Positions 38,594-48,036 of a stretch of 64,000 bases of DNA are shown piece after piece; within the stretch, counting starts at the first letter, position 1; each line of letters starts with the position of its first letter. The stretch is from Marinomonas spartinae (GTDB lineage: Bacteria > Pseudomonadota > Gammaproteobacteria > Pseudomonadales > Marinomonadaceae): NCBI RefSeq assembly GCF_016461715.1, contig NZ_JAEMUI010000002.1, positions 186,001-250,000 of the forward strand. The letters run 5' to 3'. Both the position numbers and the translations under genes were made by a program. Below the pieces are notes generated by a model. That model was given only the letters and a program-made list of their open reading frames with translations. It was not told the origin of the DNA and did not search any database.

Positions 38594-39940
38594 ATGAAAA
38601 ATACCTTTTTGCGAGTGTTTCTGGTGGTTTTGTTGTCCAATACGGTTGTGGTGAGTATTGGTCTAACAATCGTTCAGTTTGTCCAGAAACATAACCAAGT
38701 ATCAGCTGATTTATTGGGTGATATTGGTGTGCAATTGGTTGCAGGGTATGAAAAATTTGGACTTGAGTCTCTCAAGGAAGAGGCTAGAAAGGCTGAAAAA
38801 CGTCTTTCAGGTAGTATTTATTTATACCAAGAAAATGGGCGTCCTTTACTAAAGCCCTTGCCTAAAAACTTCCGCGATAGTAATAACTCGACAACGGATT
38901 CCCCCTCGGATTCCAGTGGGGATTTGGCAAGAGTTGATGGGCGCCCATCCGCCGATTTTTTACATAGTCAATTTATTCAAGTTATTGGGGCGAATAATGT
39001 CCAATACTTGTTGATATTTAAACCTAACCCTGAAATTAATTCGTTAGCGCCAGAACTTGTTATCGGTTTTTCTTTATTAGGGTTGCTTGTTTCAAGTGGT
39101 GTGTTGGCTTATTGGTTATTAGGTCCATTGTTAAAGCTTCAGCGTGTTGCTCGTTTGTTTGGCCAGGGTGACATGACGGCACGAGTTGAGGATAAGCTGG
39201 TAAGACGAAGTGATGCAATTGGTAAGCTGTCTCGAGAATTTAACCAAATGGCTGTGCGCATCGATACTTTACTGTCATCTAAGGAGCGTCTAATGCGAGA
39301 TGTTTCTCATGAATTGCGTACGCCGCTTGCTAGAATTGAGGTGGCTTTAACTATTGCCGAAGACAAATATGGCATGGAGCTGCAAAAAAGTTATTTGGCA
39401 CGGATTCGGACTGAATTGCATGAACTTGATGAGCTAATAGGTCAAGTATTGACCTTGAGTCGTCTAGAAGCGGCAGCATTGAGTAAGCAGACGATGGATT
39501 TTCAGCGTTGGCTTGAAGAAATTGTTGAAGATGTCAGCTTTGAGAGTCAATTAAAAGGAATTTCAGTGGTTAAAACGGGGGTAAATCCCAAAACCTTGTT
39601 GGGTGACCCACTCCAGTTGCGTCATGCGATAGAAAACGTACTACGTAATGCTTGTTTTTATGCTGGCAAAGGAGGGGTGATTGAGGTTTCCACGGAAGAG
39701 AAGGAAGATCATGCATTTATTTATATTCGTGATAACGGGCCAGGCGTTCCTGAGGAAAAGTTAGAAAAGATATTTCATGCTTTTTATCGCTCTTCGGAAG
39801 CTCGCGAAGCAAACAGTGGTGGGTTTGGCGTAGGTTTGACCATTTCTAAGCGTATTATTCGTGCTCATAAGGGACAGATAGAAGCTAAAAACAGACCAGA
39901 AGGCGGTCTAGAAGTGTGCTTTAAGATTCCGCTGGTATGA
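38594..39940 (+). CDS. Membrane sensor histidine kinase, CpxA-like
   Basis: The 448-residue kinase has a first membrane helix (about 7-29), a periplasmic domain (about 30-152) containing a Ser/Asp/Thr-rich stretch near 100-113, a second helix (about 153-178), a HAMP linker with ARLFGQGDMTARVED, and the HisKA domain with phospho-acceptor His239 in RDVSHELRTPLARIE. The ATPase part shows the N-box IENVLRNACFYA and the G-box IRDNGPGVPEEKLEKIF. Partner of the response regulator just upstream. No CpxP homologue is visible nearby, unlike in E. coli. Confidence 0.88.
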   Translation: MKNTFLRVFLVVLLSNTVVVSIGLTIVQFVQKHNQVSADLLGDIGVQLVAGYEKFGLESLKEEARKAEKRLSGSIYLYQENGRPLLKPLPKNFRDSNNSTTDSPSDSSGDLARVDGRPSADFLHSQFIQVIGANNVQYLLIFKPNPEINSLAPELVIGFSLLGLLVSSGVLAYWLLGPLLKLQRVARLFGQGDMTARVEDKLVRRSDAIGKLSREFNQMAVRIDTLLSSKERLMRDVSHELRTPLARIEVALTIAEDKYGMELQKSYLARIRTELHELDELIGQVLTLSRLEAAALSKQTMDFQRWLEEIVEDVSFESQLKGISVVKTGVNPKTLLGDPLQLRHAIENVLRNACFYAGKGGVIEVSTEEKEDHAFIYIRDNGPGVPEEKLEKIFHAFYRSSEAREANSGGFGVGLTISKRIIRAHKGQIEAKNRPEGGLEVCFKIPLV

Positions 39941-39948
39941 TGTTTTGT

Positions 39949-39987
39949 TTTTCTTGGTGTCGAGTATTTTGCTCGGCGTCGAGAAAG
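39949..39987 (+). terminator. Long G-U-rich hairpin after the kinase gene
   Basis: A 16-pair stem, TTTTCTTGGTGTCGAG against CTCGGCGTCGAGAAAG with a seven-base loop. Every departure from Watson-Crick pairing is a G-U pair, so it folds in the plus-strand RNA only. It lies between the kinase stop and the rnpB promoter and probably ends the kinase mRNA. Confidence 0.55.
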
Positions 39988-39990
39988 TCC

Positions 39991-40019
39991 TTGTCATTTT
40001 TCTCTTTGGTAAGTAACAT
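39991..40019 (+). promoter_or_regulatory. Sigma-70-type promoter of rnpB
   Basis: TTGTCA, a 17-base spacer, then TAACAT, placed so that transcription would begin at about 40026-40027, exactly the expected 5' end of the RNase P RNA. Confidence 0.75.
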
Positions 40020-40026
40020 GCGCGTC

Positions 40027-40375
40027 GCAAGTTGGCTAGGCAGTCGCCGCTCAATTTATTGGGGGGAGGAAAGTCCGGGCTTCGCAGGGTAAAGTGCCAG
40101 GTAATGCCTGGGGGGCGTGAGCCTACGGAAAGTGCAGCAGAAAATATACCGCCTAAGCAGTTTACTGCCGGTAAGGTTGAAATGGTGCGGTAAGAGCGCA
40201 CCGCGCGACTGGCAACAGTTCGTGGCAAGGTAAACCCCACTTGAAGCAAGACCAAATAGGAACTCTTTGGCGTGACCCGCGCTGAGTTCGGGTAGGTTGC
40301 TAAAGACGTGCAGTGATGTACGTATTAGATGAATGACTGTCCACGACAGAACCCGGCTTATCGGCCAACTTGTGT
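40027..40375 (+). ncRNA. rnpB: RNase P RNA (M1 RNA), bacterial type A
   Basis: This is the catalytic RNA that trims tRNA 5' leaders. The universally conserved pieces are in order: CAGTCGCCGCT near the 5' end, GGGGGGAGGAAAGTCCGGGC (P3/P4 and CR-I), AGGTAATGCCTGGGGGG, GGTGCGGTAAGAGCGCACC, CAAGACCAAATAGG, and GATGAATGACTGTCCACGA with ACAGAACCCGGCTTATCGG at the 3' side. The ends pair as P1: CAAGTTGGC at 40028-40036 with GCCAACTTG at 40364-40372. T-rich sequence follows and may end transcription. Placed between the Cpx-like genes and mraZ. Confidence 0.97.
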
Positions 40376-40683
40376 TTTTTCTCCTCGTTTATTCTGTTTG
40401 ATGAGTGCCGTTTTAGGTTGCTTGTTCGATTTCTTGGCACTTCTTTTTCATTCTTGTTTCTCTAATTATCTTGTTCCCACTTTTTACCGTGGGCAGGCTT
40501 CTTTTTGCCCATAAAGTGTCGTTTTGTGGGGTTTTTCCTGTTTTGCTTCTGCTGCCTTTCACTAATTAAGCGCCTTTACAAAATCATTTCATCTATTTTT
40601 GCCTATTTGGTTGGTTTTTTTTTACTCTTTTAAAGAAATAGTGTTAAATTGTGGGATAAAGTGTCGATAAGTGGGATATGACA
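40376..40683 (+). promoter_or_regulatory. T-rich spacer between rnpB and mraZ (dcw leader region)
   Basis: About 300 bases with long pyrimidine runs and no convincing gene. It holds a small inverted repeat, TGGGCA/TGCCCA at 40491-40512, a weak -35/-10 candidate (TTTACT at 40621, TAAATT at 40645, 18 bases apart) and the MraZ repeat. The dcw promoter is presumably here. Confidence 0.5.
40652..40676 (+). promoter_or_regulatory. MraZ operator (three repeats at 10-base steps)
   Basis: TGGGA-N5-TGTCG-N5-TGGGA: two perfect TGGGA repeats with a degenerate middle copy, each beginning exactly 10 bases after the last. Known MraZ sites are TGGGN repeats with five-base spacers in front of mraZ. The last copy also forms the purine-rich ribosome site of mraZ, so bound MraZ would cover the translation start region of the gene. 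Confidence 0.75.
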
Positions 40684-41139
40684 ATGTTTCGTGGGATTCA
40701 TCATGTGAGTGTTGATGCAAAAGGGCGTATGTCCTTGCCTACACGTTTGCGTGATGAGCTCGCCCAATACGAAGACGAAGGCGTTGTTGTCACGATCGAT
40801 CCAGCTTCTAAGTGTTTGCTGCTTTACCCTCTGATTGAGTGGGAGCAGATTCAGGAGAAGTTAGACAAATTGCCCAGCTTTCAGCCGCAAGCACGGCGCT
40901 TACAGCGTTTGCTTGTGGGTCATGCAACGGATTTAGAAGTAGATAAAGCAGGTCGTATTTTGTTGCCTGCTCCGTTGCGAGACTTCGCTAACCTTGACCG
41001 AAAAGTGACTCTCTTAGGTCAGGGGAAAAAAATTGAAATATGGAGTCAGGAAGAGTGGGATACGCAACGAGACGACTACTTGTCTCAGGATTCTATAGAT
41101 AACTTACAACTTGAAACCATGATGGATATCTCTTTATGA
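40684..41139 (+). CDS. mraZ: Division/cell-wall cluster regulator MraZ
   Basis: MraZ is a ring-forming AbrB-like DNA-binding protein that represses its own dcw operon. The 151-residue protein has two swapped-hairpin repeats, each with the DxxGR signature: [16 protein letters not shown] near residue 10 and [16 protein letters not shown] near 85. ATG 40684 gives the usual MFRG start; an in-frame ATG at 40678 adds only two residues. The TGGGA operator lies immediately upstream. rsmH overlaps the stop by four bases. Confidence 0.95.
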   Translation: MFRGIHHVSVDAKGRMSLPTRLRDELAQYEDEGVVVTIDPASKCLLLYPLIEWEQIQEKLDKLPSFQPQARRLQRLLVGHATDLEVDKAGRILLPAPLRDFANLDRKVTLLGQGKKIEIWSQEEWDTQRDDYLSQDSIDNLQLETMMDISL

Positions 41140-42074
41140 CAGACACCGTGCCAGAACATATCAGTGTCATGCTGAACGAATCCGTTGATATGTTGGTCAC
41201 CAATGTAGATGGCCTTTATGTTGACGGCACTTTTGGTCGTGGAGGTCACACGCGTTTGGTATTGAATCGTTTACAGCAAGGTCGTTTATTAGGATTTGAT
41301 AAAGATCCAGTGGCGATTGATTTTGGTAAAGCTTTGCAACAGGAGGATGAGCGCTTTTCCATCGTTCAAGATAGCTTCGCTAATATGACAGACCATATTG
41401 TGACGGTTTTTGGCTGCCACAAAGTGGATGGCATTATGATGGATTTGGGCGTTTCCTCACCGCAGTTAGATGATGCAGAACGTGGCTTTAGCTTTATGAA
41501 TGACGGCCCTTTGGATATGCGTATGAACCCTAATCAAGGAGAAAGCGCAGCACAATGGATCGCTCATGCTCAAGAAAAAGACATTGCAGATGTGATGTAT
41601 CAGTTTGGTGAGGAACGTTTTTCGCGACGTATTGCAAAAGCCATTTGCGAGTACCGCGCTCATACGCCAATTGTGAGCACATTGCAGTTAGCCAAAATAG
41701 TGGCAGAGGCAAATCCTGCTTGGGAAAAGGGCAAAAATCCTGCTACGCGTGCTTTTCAAGGTATTCGAATCTTTATCAATAATGAATTAGGTGATTTAGA
41801 AGTCGGGCTAGAGGCAGCAGCTGAGGCGTTGAAAGTAGGAGGGCGTTTGGTCGTCATCAGCTTTCACTCTTTAGAAGATAGAATTGTCAAACGTTTTATG
41901 AAACTGAAGTCTAAAGGGCCTGAGTTACCACGACATTTACCCATTCAGAATGCTCAGCTAGACATTAAATTTAAAACCATTGGTAAAGCAATTAAGCCAT
42001 CTAAAACGGAAGTTAGCGATAATGTCCGCTCTAGAAGTGCTGTATTGCGTGTTTTGGAGCGAGTCAGTGACTAG
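41136..42074 (+). CDS. rsmH: 16S rRNA (cytosine-1402-N4) methyltransferase
   Basis: RsmH (MraW) methylates N4 of C1402 in the 16S decoding centre using AdoMet. The 312-residue protein starts with [14 protein letters not shown], has the AdoMet-binding [14 protein letters not shown], the [20 protein letters not shown] block and the C-terminal [17 protein letters not shown]. It overlaps mraZ by ATGA and is overlapped by ftsL, so the three are translationally linked. Confidence 0.96.
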   Translation: MTDTVPEHISVMLNESVDMLVTNVDGLYVDGTFGRGGHTRLVLNRLQQGRLLGFDKDPVAIDFGKALQQEDERFSIVQDSFANMTDHIVTVFGCHKVDGIMMDLGVSSPQLDDAERGFSFMNDGPLDMRMNPNQGESAAQWIAHAQEKDIADVMYQFGEERFSRRIAKAICEYRAHTPIVSTLQLAKIVAEANPAWEKGKNPATRAFQGIRIFINNELGDLEVGLEAAAEALKVGGRLVVISFHSLEDRIVKRFMKLKSKGPELPRHLPIQNAQLDIKFKTIGKAIKPSKTEVSDNVRSRSAVLRVLERVSD

Positions 42075-42345
42075 ATTGCGATTTTCCCCATGGTCTTATT
42101 CAGTTGGCGTTGTGCTGTTGTCCATTGTTTCGATTCTGGTCGTAGAGCAGGTTTACAGTTTCCGAATGGATTACTCACATCTGCAAGCGCTGAAACAAGA
42201 CGAAGCCAACTATGAAGTGACATGGGGGCAGTTGCTACTAGAGCAAAGCGCATTGACTCAACCAAGTCGTTTAGAGCAGGCGGCGGTAAACCGCTTGCAT
42301 ATGCATGCACCTACTAAAGATGAAATAGTAATCGTCAAACCATGA
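42067..42345 (+). CDS. ftsL: Cell division protein FtsL
   Basis: FtsL joins FtsB and FtsQ in the division complex. The 92-residue bitopic protein has a very short cytoplasmic end, one membrane helix (about 9-31, [21 protein letters not shown]) and a periplasmic leucine-zipper coiled coil (about 35-75), closing with a conserved [17 protein letters not shown]-like tail. GTG 42067 is chosen: GGAG lies just upstream and the start overlaps the rsmH stop by eight bases. Longer readings extend inside rsmH and add residues with no match. The stop overlaps the ftsI start. Confidence 0.88.
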   Translation: MTRLRFSPWSYSVGVVLLSIVSILVVEQVYSFRMDYSHLQALKQDEANYEVTWGQLLLEQSALTQPSRLEQAAVNRLHMHAPTKDEIVIVKP

Positions 42346-44105
42346 GTATTGAAAACGGTCATCACCGTCCCGACAAATGGCGTTTTAGGTTTGTATACGG
42401 CATCGCGTTTATTTTGTTTGCTGTTGTTGCTGGACGCCTATTTTATTTAACTGTTATTGATAAGGATTTTTTACAAAATCAGGGAGAGATGCGTGCCGTT
42501 AGGACGGAAACGATTCCCGCTACACGGGGGATGATTTTAGATCGCCGTGGTGAGCCGTTGGCTGTCAGTGCGCCAACGTGGACCTTGGTTGCTAACCCCA
42601 AGAAACTCTGGGATATGGATCAAAACCCCGAAAAAGGAGAGACGCCTGAGCAGGAGATTAATCGTCTAGCGGATGCTATGGGGGTTGGTCATTCTTGGTT
42701 AACAAACAGATTTGAAGCCAATAAAACACGTTCTTTCATGTATTTGAAACGTCAGGTATCTCCCCATGAGGCGGATCAAATTATGGCGGCTCATGTTATT
42801 GGAGTGACAAAGCGTAAAGAATATAAACGCTTTTATCCTGCGGGTGAAATGACGGCACAAGTGGTTGGCTTCACCAGCATTGATGATAAAGGTCAAGAAG
42901 GATTGGAACTGGAATATAACTCTGAATTGCAAGGTTCCCCTGGAAAACGTAGCTATATTAAGGACCTTTCAGGTAATGCTATTCGTCCGATTGGTCAAGA
43001 AATTCCGGCGCGTCCTGGGGAAAATATCCAGCTTAGCATTGATATGCGCTTGCAGTATTTGGCTTATCGAGAGCTTAAAGCAGCGGTGACCGAAAACCGG
43101 GCCACGTCTGCTTCGGCAGTTATTTTAGACGTCAAAACAGGCGAAATTTTGGCTATGGTTAATCAGCCATCTTACAATCCTAATGACCGTTCAACATTGG
43201 ATTATGATGAATTACGTAACCGTGCGGTAATTGATTTATTTGAGCCTGGTTCCACCATGAAGCCTTTTACTGTGTCAGCGGCCTTAATGTCCGGCCAGTA
43301 CAATACAGAGTCTATTATTAATACGTCGCCAGGTTATTTACGCGTTGGGCGCTTCACCATTCGTGACGATGGTAACTATGGTAAAATTAACTTAGAAAAA
43401 CTATTGGAAAAGTCTAGTAACGTCGGGGCTTCCAAGATCGCTTTTTCTTTGCCTCCGGATAGTATTTGGAATGTAGATCATTCACTTGGGTTCGGTTCTT
43501 CCGTTGGGATTGGTTTCCCTGGTGAGGTGTCTGGGGTCCTACCAACGCATTCTAGATGGCGTCCTGCAGAGCTTGCTACCTTGTCTTATGGTTATGGGCT
43601 CTCTGTTTCGACATTACAGCTTGCTCAGGCCTATATGACGCTTGCTAATGGTGGGTATCGTGTTCCAGTGACTATTTTTAAGCAAGATGCTCCACCAAAA
43701 GGGAAGCAAGTTATCCCACGAGCGGTCGCGAAAAGTGTTGTTAAAATGCTGGAAGGCGTGGTTTTGCATGGCTCGGGTAAGCTGGCGCAGGTGCCTGGTT
43801 ATCAAATCGCCGGTAAGACAGGTACCGTGCACGTCGTCGGTAACGATGGTTATCAGTATGATGAATACAATGCCATTTTTGCTGGTATTGCCCCTGCTTC
43901 GGATCCTCGTTTGGTAATGGTGGTGATGATTCATAATCCGAAAGGGCGTAACTATTATGGTGGGGAAGTTGCCGCACCAGTGTTTTCTCGGGTCATGCGT
44001 GGGGCGTTGCGGACATTGAATATTCCACCCGATATGCCTGATGGATTACGAGAAGTGAAACTTGATAGTAAAAAAGTTCCCTTTAGAGTGGCACAGGGTA
44101 ATTAA
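42342..44105 (+). CDS. ftsI: Septal peptidoglycan D,D-transpeptidase FtsI (PBP3)
   Basis: FtsI cross-links septal peptidoglycan. The 587-residue class B penicillin-binding protein has one N-terminal membrane helix (about 17-39), a pedestal domain with ATRGMILDRRGEPLAVS, and a transpeptidase domain (about 250-560). The active-site motifs are Ser304-x-x-Lys307 in EPGSTMKPF, Ser358-x-Asn360 in KSSNVG, and Lys492-Thr-Gly in AGKTGTVHV. The start overlaps ftsL by ATGA and murE begins directly after the stop codon. Confidence 0.96.
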   Translation: MSIENGHHRPDKWRFRFVYGIAFILFAVVAGRLFYLTVIDKDFLQNQGEMRAVRTETIPATRGMILDRRGEPLAVSAPTWTLVANPKKLWDMDQNPEKGETPEQEINRLADAMGVGHSWLTNRFEANKTRSFMYLKRQVSPHEADQIMAAHVIGVTKRKEYKRFYPAGEMTAQVVGFTSIDDKGQEGLELEYNSELQGSPGKRSYIKDLSGNAIRPIGQEIPARPGENIQLSIDMRLQYLAYRELKAAVTENRATSASAVILDVKTGEILAMVNQPSYNPNDRSTLDYDELRNRAVIDLFEPGSTMKPFTVSAALMSGQYNTESIINTSPGYLRVGRFTIRDDGNYGKINLEKLLEKSSNVGASKIAFSLPPDSIWNVDHSLGFGSSVGIGFPGEVSGVLPTHSRWRPAELATLSYGYGLSVSTLQLAQAYMTLANGGYRVPVTIFKQDAPPKGKQVIPRAVAKSVVKMLEGVVLHGSGKLAQVPGYQIAGKTGTVHVVGNDGYQYDEYNAIFAGIAPASDPRLVMVVMIHNPKGRNYYGGEVAAPVFSRVMRGALRTLNIPPDMPDGLREVKLDSKKVPFRVAQGN

Positions 44106-45587
44106 ATGGAAAATTTAACACATGCCCAATTGCTCAGTTTTTCTGCTGTTAAGCAAACAGGCAATAGGGCTGGTTGCTTCTATACTCATATAGAAACAGA
44201 CAGTCGCAAAATAGACGCTTCGGGCGTCTTTTTTGCCCTTCCGGGGGTGGCAAGTCATGGTTGGGATTACTTGGATAAGGTGGCGTCATTAGGTGGACGT
44301 GTGGCGGTTGTGCCTCGTCATCTTAAGCTTTCTCATCCTATTATCGAGCTAATTCATGTTGATGAGCCGGCTAGTGTTTTAATCAAGTGTTTGCACCATA
44401 TGGTCGGTCTACCTCCTAAACGCCTAGTGGCTGTGACTGGGACAAATGGTAAGTCATCAATCTGTTTTTATCTTACGCAAATGGCGCAAGCTGCGGGCTT
44501 TTCGAGTGGTCTGATTGGCACGTTTGGCGTGGGGCCGCTGGACCAACTTCAAGAAGCTCGACAAACCACACCTGATTTATTGGCGATGCATCAATTATTA
44601 AGTCAAATGGCTGAGCAAGGGGTTGATTTTGTCGCCTTTGAAGCCTCTTCGCATGCCCTTGATCAGGGGCGTTTATATGGTGTTCCTTTCCAAACGGCAG
44701 TGTTTTCGAATTTATCCCGAGATCATTTAGATTATCACGGTACGATGGAGGCGTATGCACAGGCTAAGCGCCGCCTTTTTTCTTTTCCATCCGTCGAGCA
44801 AGCAGTTTTGTGTCTAGATGATCCACAAGCGGCTTTTATGGCGGAAGTGGTATCGGATCAGGTGAATACGTTTTATTACAGTGAGTCCAATGAAAAAGCG
44901 GATTTCTATGTGAGAGATTTGCAATTTCATCCCGCAGGATGCGAGTTCATCTTATGTCATCCTGAGGGTCAAGCGTTGGTATTTTTACCTTTATTAGGGC
45001 GTTTTAATATTCAAAATGCACTTGCTGCTTTGGCGAGTTTATGGCCTTTTTTTGAGGATAAATCATTGCTTATTGCGGCATTGCAGGGGTTAAAAGGCGC
45101 CCCGGGCCGAATGGAAAAGGTTTCGACAGAGGCTCTTTTGGATGCCACTAATAGACCAACGGTTGTGGTGGATTATGCGCATACTCCTGATGCGTTAAAA
45201 GTGGCCCTTACGGCGCTGAAAGAACATTCTTCAGGTCGTGTGGTTTGCGTGTTTGGGTGTGGCGGTGATCGGGATCGAGGTAAACGCCCCATTATGCTCA
45301 GTACGGCATTACAATATGCTGATGATGTTTGGCTAACCTCAGATAACCCAAGAACAGAATCCCCAGAGCAGATTCTTCGTGATGCTGCTGAGGGTGTATC
45401 AGAACAGGCAGTCTATCAAGTTGAAGTGGATCGCCGAGTGGCAATTACAAAGGCGATAGCCAGTGCCAATAGCAAAGACATTGTTTTGATTGCTGGTAAG
45501 GGACATGAAACCTACCAAGATATTCAAGGGGTTAAACACCACTTTGATGATAAAGAAGAAGCATTGAAGGGCTTAGCATCATGTTAA
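44106..45587 (+). CDS. murE: UDP-MurNAc-L-Ala-D-Glu:meso-diaminopimelate ligase
   Basis: MurE adds the third stem-peptide residue. The 493-residue Mur ligase has the ATP loop VTGTNGKSS, the substrate-binding TTPDLLAMHQLL and DHLDYHGTMEAY blocks, and the DNPR motif at 413-416, which marks specificity for meso-diaminopimelate rather than lysine. The ATG follows the ftsI stop without a gap. murF overlaps the end by seven bases. Confidence 0.96.
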   Translation: MENLTHAQLLSFSAVKQTGNRAGCFYTHIETDSRKIDASGVFFALPGVASHGWDYLDKVASLGGRVAVVPRHLKLSHPIIELIHVDEPASVLIKCLHHMVGLPPKRLVAVTGTNGKSSICFYLTQMAQAAGFSSGLIGTFGVGPLDQLQEARQTTPDLLAMHQLLSQMAEQGVDFVAFEASSHALDQGRLYGVPFQTAVFSNLSRDHLDYHGTMEAYAQAKRRLFSFPSVEQAVLCLDDPQAAFMAEVVSDQVNTFYYSESNEKADFYVRDLQFHPAGCEFILCHPEGQALVFLPLLGRFNIQNALAALASLWPFFEDKSLLIAALQGLKGAPGRMEKVSTEALLDATNRPTVVVDYAHTPDALKVALTALKEHSSGRVVCVFGCGGDRDRGKRPIMLSTALQYADDVWLTSDNPRTESPEQILRDAAEGVSEQAVYQVEVDRRVAITKAIASANSKDIVLIAGKGHETYQDIQGVKHHFDDKEEALKGLASC

Positions 45588-46927
45588 TTGATATGACTCT
45601 TTCTACCCTTGCTGAAATATGTGACGGTCAGTTGGCTGCAGATGATCAGCTCTTTACGGATGTTGTAACGGACACAAGGAAAATCGCTAAAGGTGCTTTG
45701 TTTGTGGCAATCAAAGGAGAGCGTTTCGATGGTCATGATTTTGCTCAGGATGCGATTAATCAAGGTGCTGTTGCGGTTTTATCTGACAGGGATCTCCCCA
45801 ACCTTCCTTGTGTGAAAGTAGCGGATACGGTGGAGGCGTATGGGCGAATTGCTCGATATATTCGGGATGCGTTTCACGGCAACATTATTTCAATAACGGG
45901 AAGTAATGGTAAAACAACCGTAAAAGATTGGTTAGCTCAATCTTTTACAGGAAAAAGTGTGTTAAAAACACGCGCCAACTTAAATAATCAAATTGGCGTG
46001 CCTCAAACTTTGTTGGAATTAATGCCTCAACATGAGGTTGCTGTTATCGAGGCAGGGACAAGTTTTCCAGGTGAAATCAAGAAGTTATCCTATAGCATTC
46101 ATGCTGATGTGGTGATTTTGACAAATGCAAGTGGTAGTCATTTTGAAGGGTTTGGTAGTTTAGAAGGGATTGCGATAGAAAAGGGTGAGCTGATTACTGG
46201 AGCGAAAGCATCGGCAACGGTCATTCTGAATGCGGATGATGGTTTTTTTGATTACTGGTGTGGTTTGGCCGCAGGGCGTCGAGTTATGTCGTTTGGGTTT
46301 TCTTCTAGCGCGCATTTGTATGCCAAAGACATTCAGTTAAATGCGCAAACCAGTCATGCTGTATTTTGTTATCAGGGTCAAGAAGTTGATGTTGAAATCG
46401 GATGCGCAGGTAAACACCAAATTGCTAATGGTATGGCAGTGGTGTTGGCATTGATGGCGACAGGGACGGCATTTGTTGATGCGGTTAAGGTGTTGCGAAC
46501 TCCCGTTCAAGTAAAAGGGCGATTGGAGAGGCTAACAACAAAAAATAACGCCTTATTAATTAATGATTGTTACAATGCGAGCCCAAAATCGGTAGAAGCG
46601 GCGATTGACGTGTTAACCATGCAACCCGTCGAGAAAACGTGGCTAGTATTAGGTGCTTTGGGGGAATTGGGTTGTCAAAGAGATGAAATACATGCCTCAC
46701 TAGGGCGGTATGCAAGTGCAAAAAATGTATCGTGTTTAGTGAGCGTTGGGCCCATTGCCGCGATTGCTGCTAAAGCGTTTAAAGACGCAGGTGGTGAGGT
46801 CGTCATGTGCCAAGATCATAGTGAAGCGGCGGCTGTGATTCGGTCGCTTAATGAAGCACATGCCATTTTGATTAAGGGGTCGCGCTCTTCTCAGATGGAA
46901 AATGTGATTGATATTATAATGAATTAG
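45581..46927 (+). CDS. murF: UDP-MurNAc-tripeptide:D-Ala-D-Ala ligase
   Basis: MurF completes the pentapeptide precursor by adding D-Ala-D-Ala. The 448-residue protein has the N-terminal [26 protein letters not shown] block, the ATP loop [22 protein letters not shown], and [13 protein letters not shown] in the C-terminal part. It overlaps murE by seven bases. Its stop (TAG) is part of the AGGA ribosome site of mraY. Confidence 0.95.
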   Translation: MLIDMTLSTLAEICDGQLAADDQLFTDVVTDTRKIAKGALFVAIKGERFDGHDFAQDAINQGAVAVLSDRDLPNLPCVKVADTVEAYGRIARYIRDAFHGNIISITGSNGKTTVKDWLAQSFTGKSVLKTRANLNNQIGVPQTLLELMPQHEVAVIEAGTSFPGEIKKLSYSIHADVVILTNASGSHFEGFGSLEGIAIEKGELITGAKASATVILNADDGFFDYWCGLAAGRRVMSFGFSSSAHLYAKDIQLNAQTSHAVFCYQGQEVDVEIGCAGKHQIANGMAVVLALMATGTAFVDAVKVLRTPVQVKGRLERLTTKNNALLINDCYNASPKSVEAAIDVLTMQPVEKTWLVLGALGELGCQRDEIHASLGRYASAKNVSCLVSVGPIAAIAAKAFKDAGGEVVMCQDHSEAAAVIRSLNEAHAILIKGSRSSQMENVIDIIMN

Positions 46928-46941
46928 GAATAAATCCTCTC

Positions 46942-48024
46942 ATGCTACTCTTGTTAACTGACTACTTGAGCAAATACCATACTTTTTTCTCTGTATTTAA
47001 TTACTTATCTCTGCGCGCTATTTTGGGAGTTTTGACCGCATTAGTTATTTCTTTATTAATTGGTAATAGAGTGATTTCGTTATTGCAGCGTTTGCAAATA
47101 GGTCAAGCAGTGCGTAGTGATGGCCCACAGTCTCACTTAAGTAAGGCAGGCACACCAACCATGGGAGGGGCTTTAATTATTTTTTCTATTAGTGTCAGCA
47201 CCTTGTTGTGGGGTGACTTGCGTAACCATTATGTTTGGTTAGTGTTGATAGTGATGCTGGCATTTGGTGTTGTCGGGTGGGTGGATGATTATCGTAAAGT
47301 GGTGGAAAAAAACTCGAAAGGTCTACCCGCACGCTGGAAATATTTTTGGCAGAGTCTGATTGCCATTGGTGCGGCTTGCTATTTGTATTCCATTGCGACA
47401 ACACCTGCTGAAACCTCGCTATTGATTCCCATTTTTAAAAACTTAGCTTTACCCTTGGGCATATTCTTTGTCGTTTTAACGTACTTTGTAATTGTCGGTA
47501 CCAGTAATGCCGTCAATTTGACGGATGGTTTGGATGGTTTAGCGATTGTTCCAACAATCTTAGTTGGGGCGGCTCTAGGTGTGTTTGCGTATCTTACGGG
47601 TAATGTGAAATTTGCTGATTACCTGCTGATTCCTTATGTGCATGGTTCTGGAGAGTTGTTGGTTTTTTGTTCTGCTATGGTTGGAGCAGGGCTTGGTTTC
47701 TTGTGGTTCAACACCTATCCGGCTCAAGTTTTTATGGGGGATGTTGGCTCCTTGGCTTTGGGAGCTGCTTTGGGCACGATTGCCGTGGTGGTTCGCCAAG
47801 AGTTGGTGTTGTTCATTATGGGCGGTGTGTTTGTCATGGAAACCGTGTCGGTGATTTTGCAAGTGGCCTCTTATAAATTGACTAAACGACGCATTTTTAG
47901 AATGGCACCGATTCATCACCATTTTGAATTAAAAGGATGGGCAGAACCAAAAGTAATTGTGCGTTTTTGGATTATTACGGTTTGTCTTGTCTTAATTGGT
48001 TTGGCCACACTAAAAGTTCGCTGA
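46942..48024 (+). CDS. mraY: Phospho-N-acetylmuramoyl-pentapeptide transferase
   Basis: MraY transfers phospho-MurNAc-pentapeptide to undecaprenyl phosphate, giving lipid I in the inner membrane. The 360-residue protein has about ten membrane helices and the conserved loops [27 protein letters not shown] (catalytic Asp pair region), [13 protein letters not shown] and [18 protein letters not shown]. The length equals that of E. coli MraY. It stands between murF and murD in the standard order. Confidence 0.96.
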   Translation: MLLLLTDYLSKYHTFFSVFNYLSLRAILGVLTALVISLLIGNRVISLLQRLQIGQAVRSDGPQSHLSKAGTPTMGGALIIFSISVSTLLWGDLRNHYVWLVLIVMLAFGVVGWVDDYRKVVEKNSKGLPARWKYFWQSLIAIGAACYLYSIATTPAETSLLIPIFKNLALPLGIFFVVLTYFVIVGTSNAVNLTDGLDGLAIVPTILVGAALGVFAYLTGNVKFADYLLIPYVHGSGELLVFCSAMVGAGLGFLWFNTYPAQVFMGDVGSLALGAALGTIAVVVRQELVLFIMGGVFVMETVSVILQVASYKLTKRRIFRMAPIHHHFELKGWAEPKVIVRFWIITVCLVLIGLATLKVR

Positions 48025-48036
48025 TAAGGAGCTGAT

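Noticed and set aside
40329-40514. 61-codon open frame after rnpB
   Set aside because: Begins inside the conserved 3' part of the RNase P RNA and has no ribosome site.
41980-42066. Upstream extension of ftsL inside rsmH
   Set aside because: Residues come from the rsmH coding strand in another frame; the GTG at 42067 fits FtsL length and overlap.
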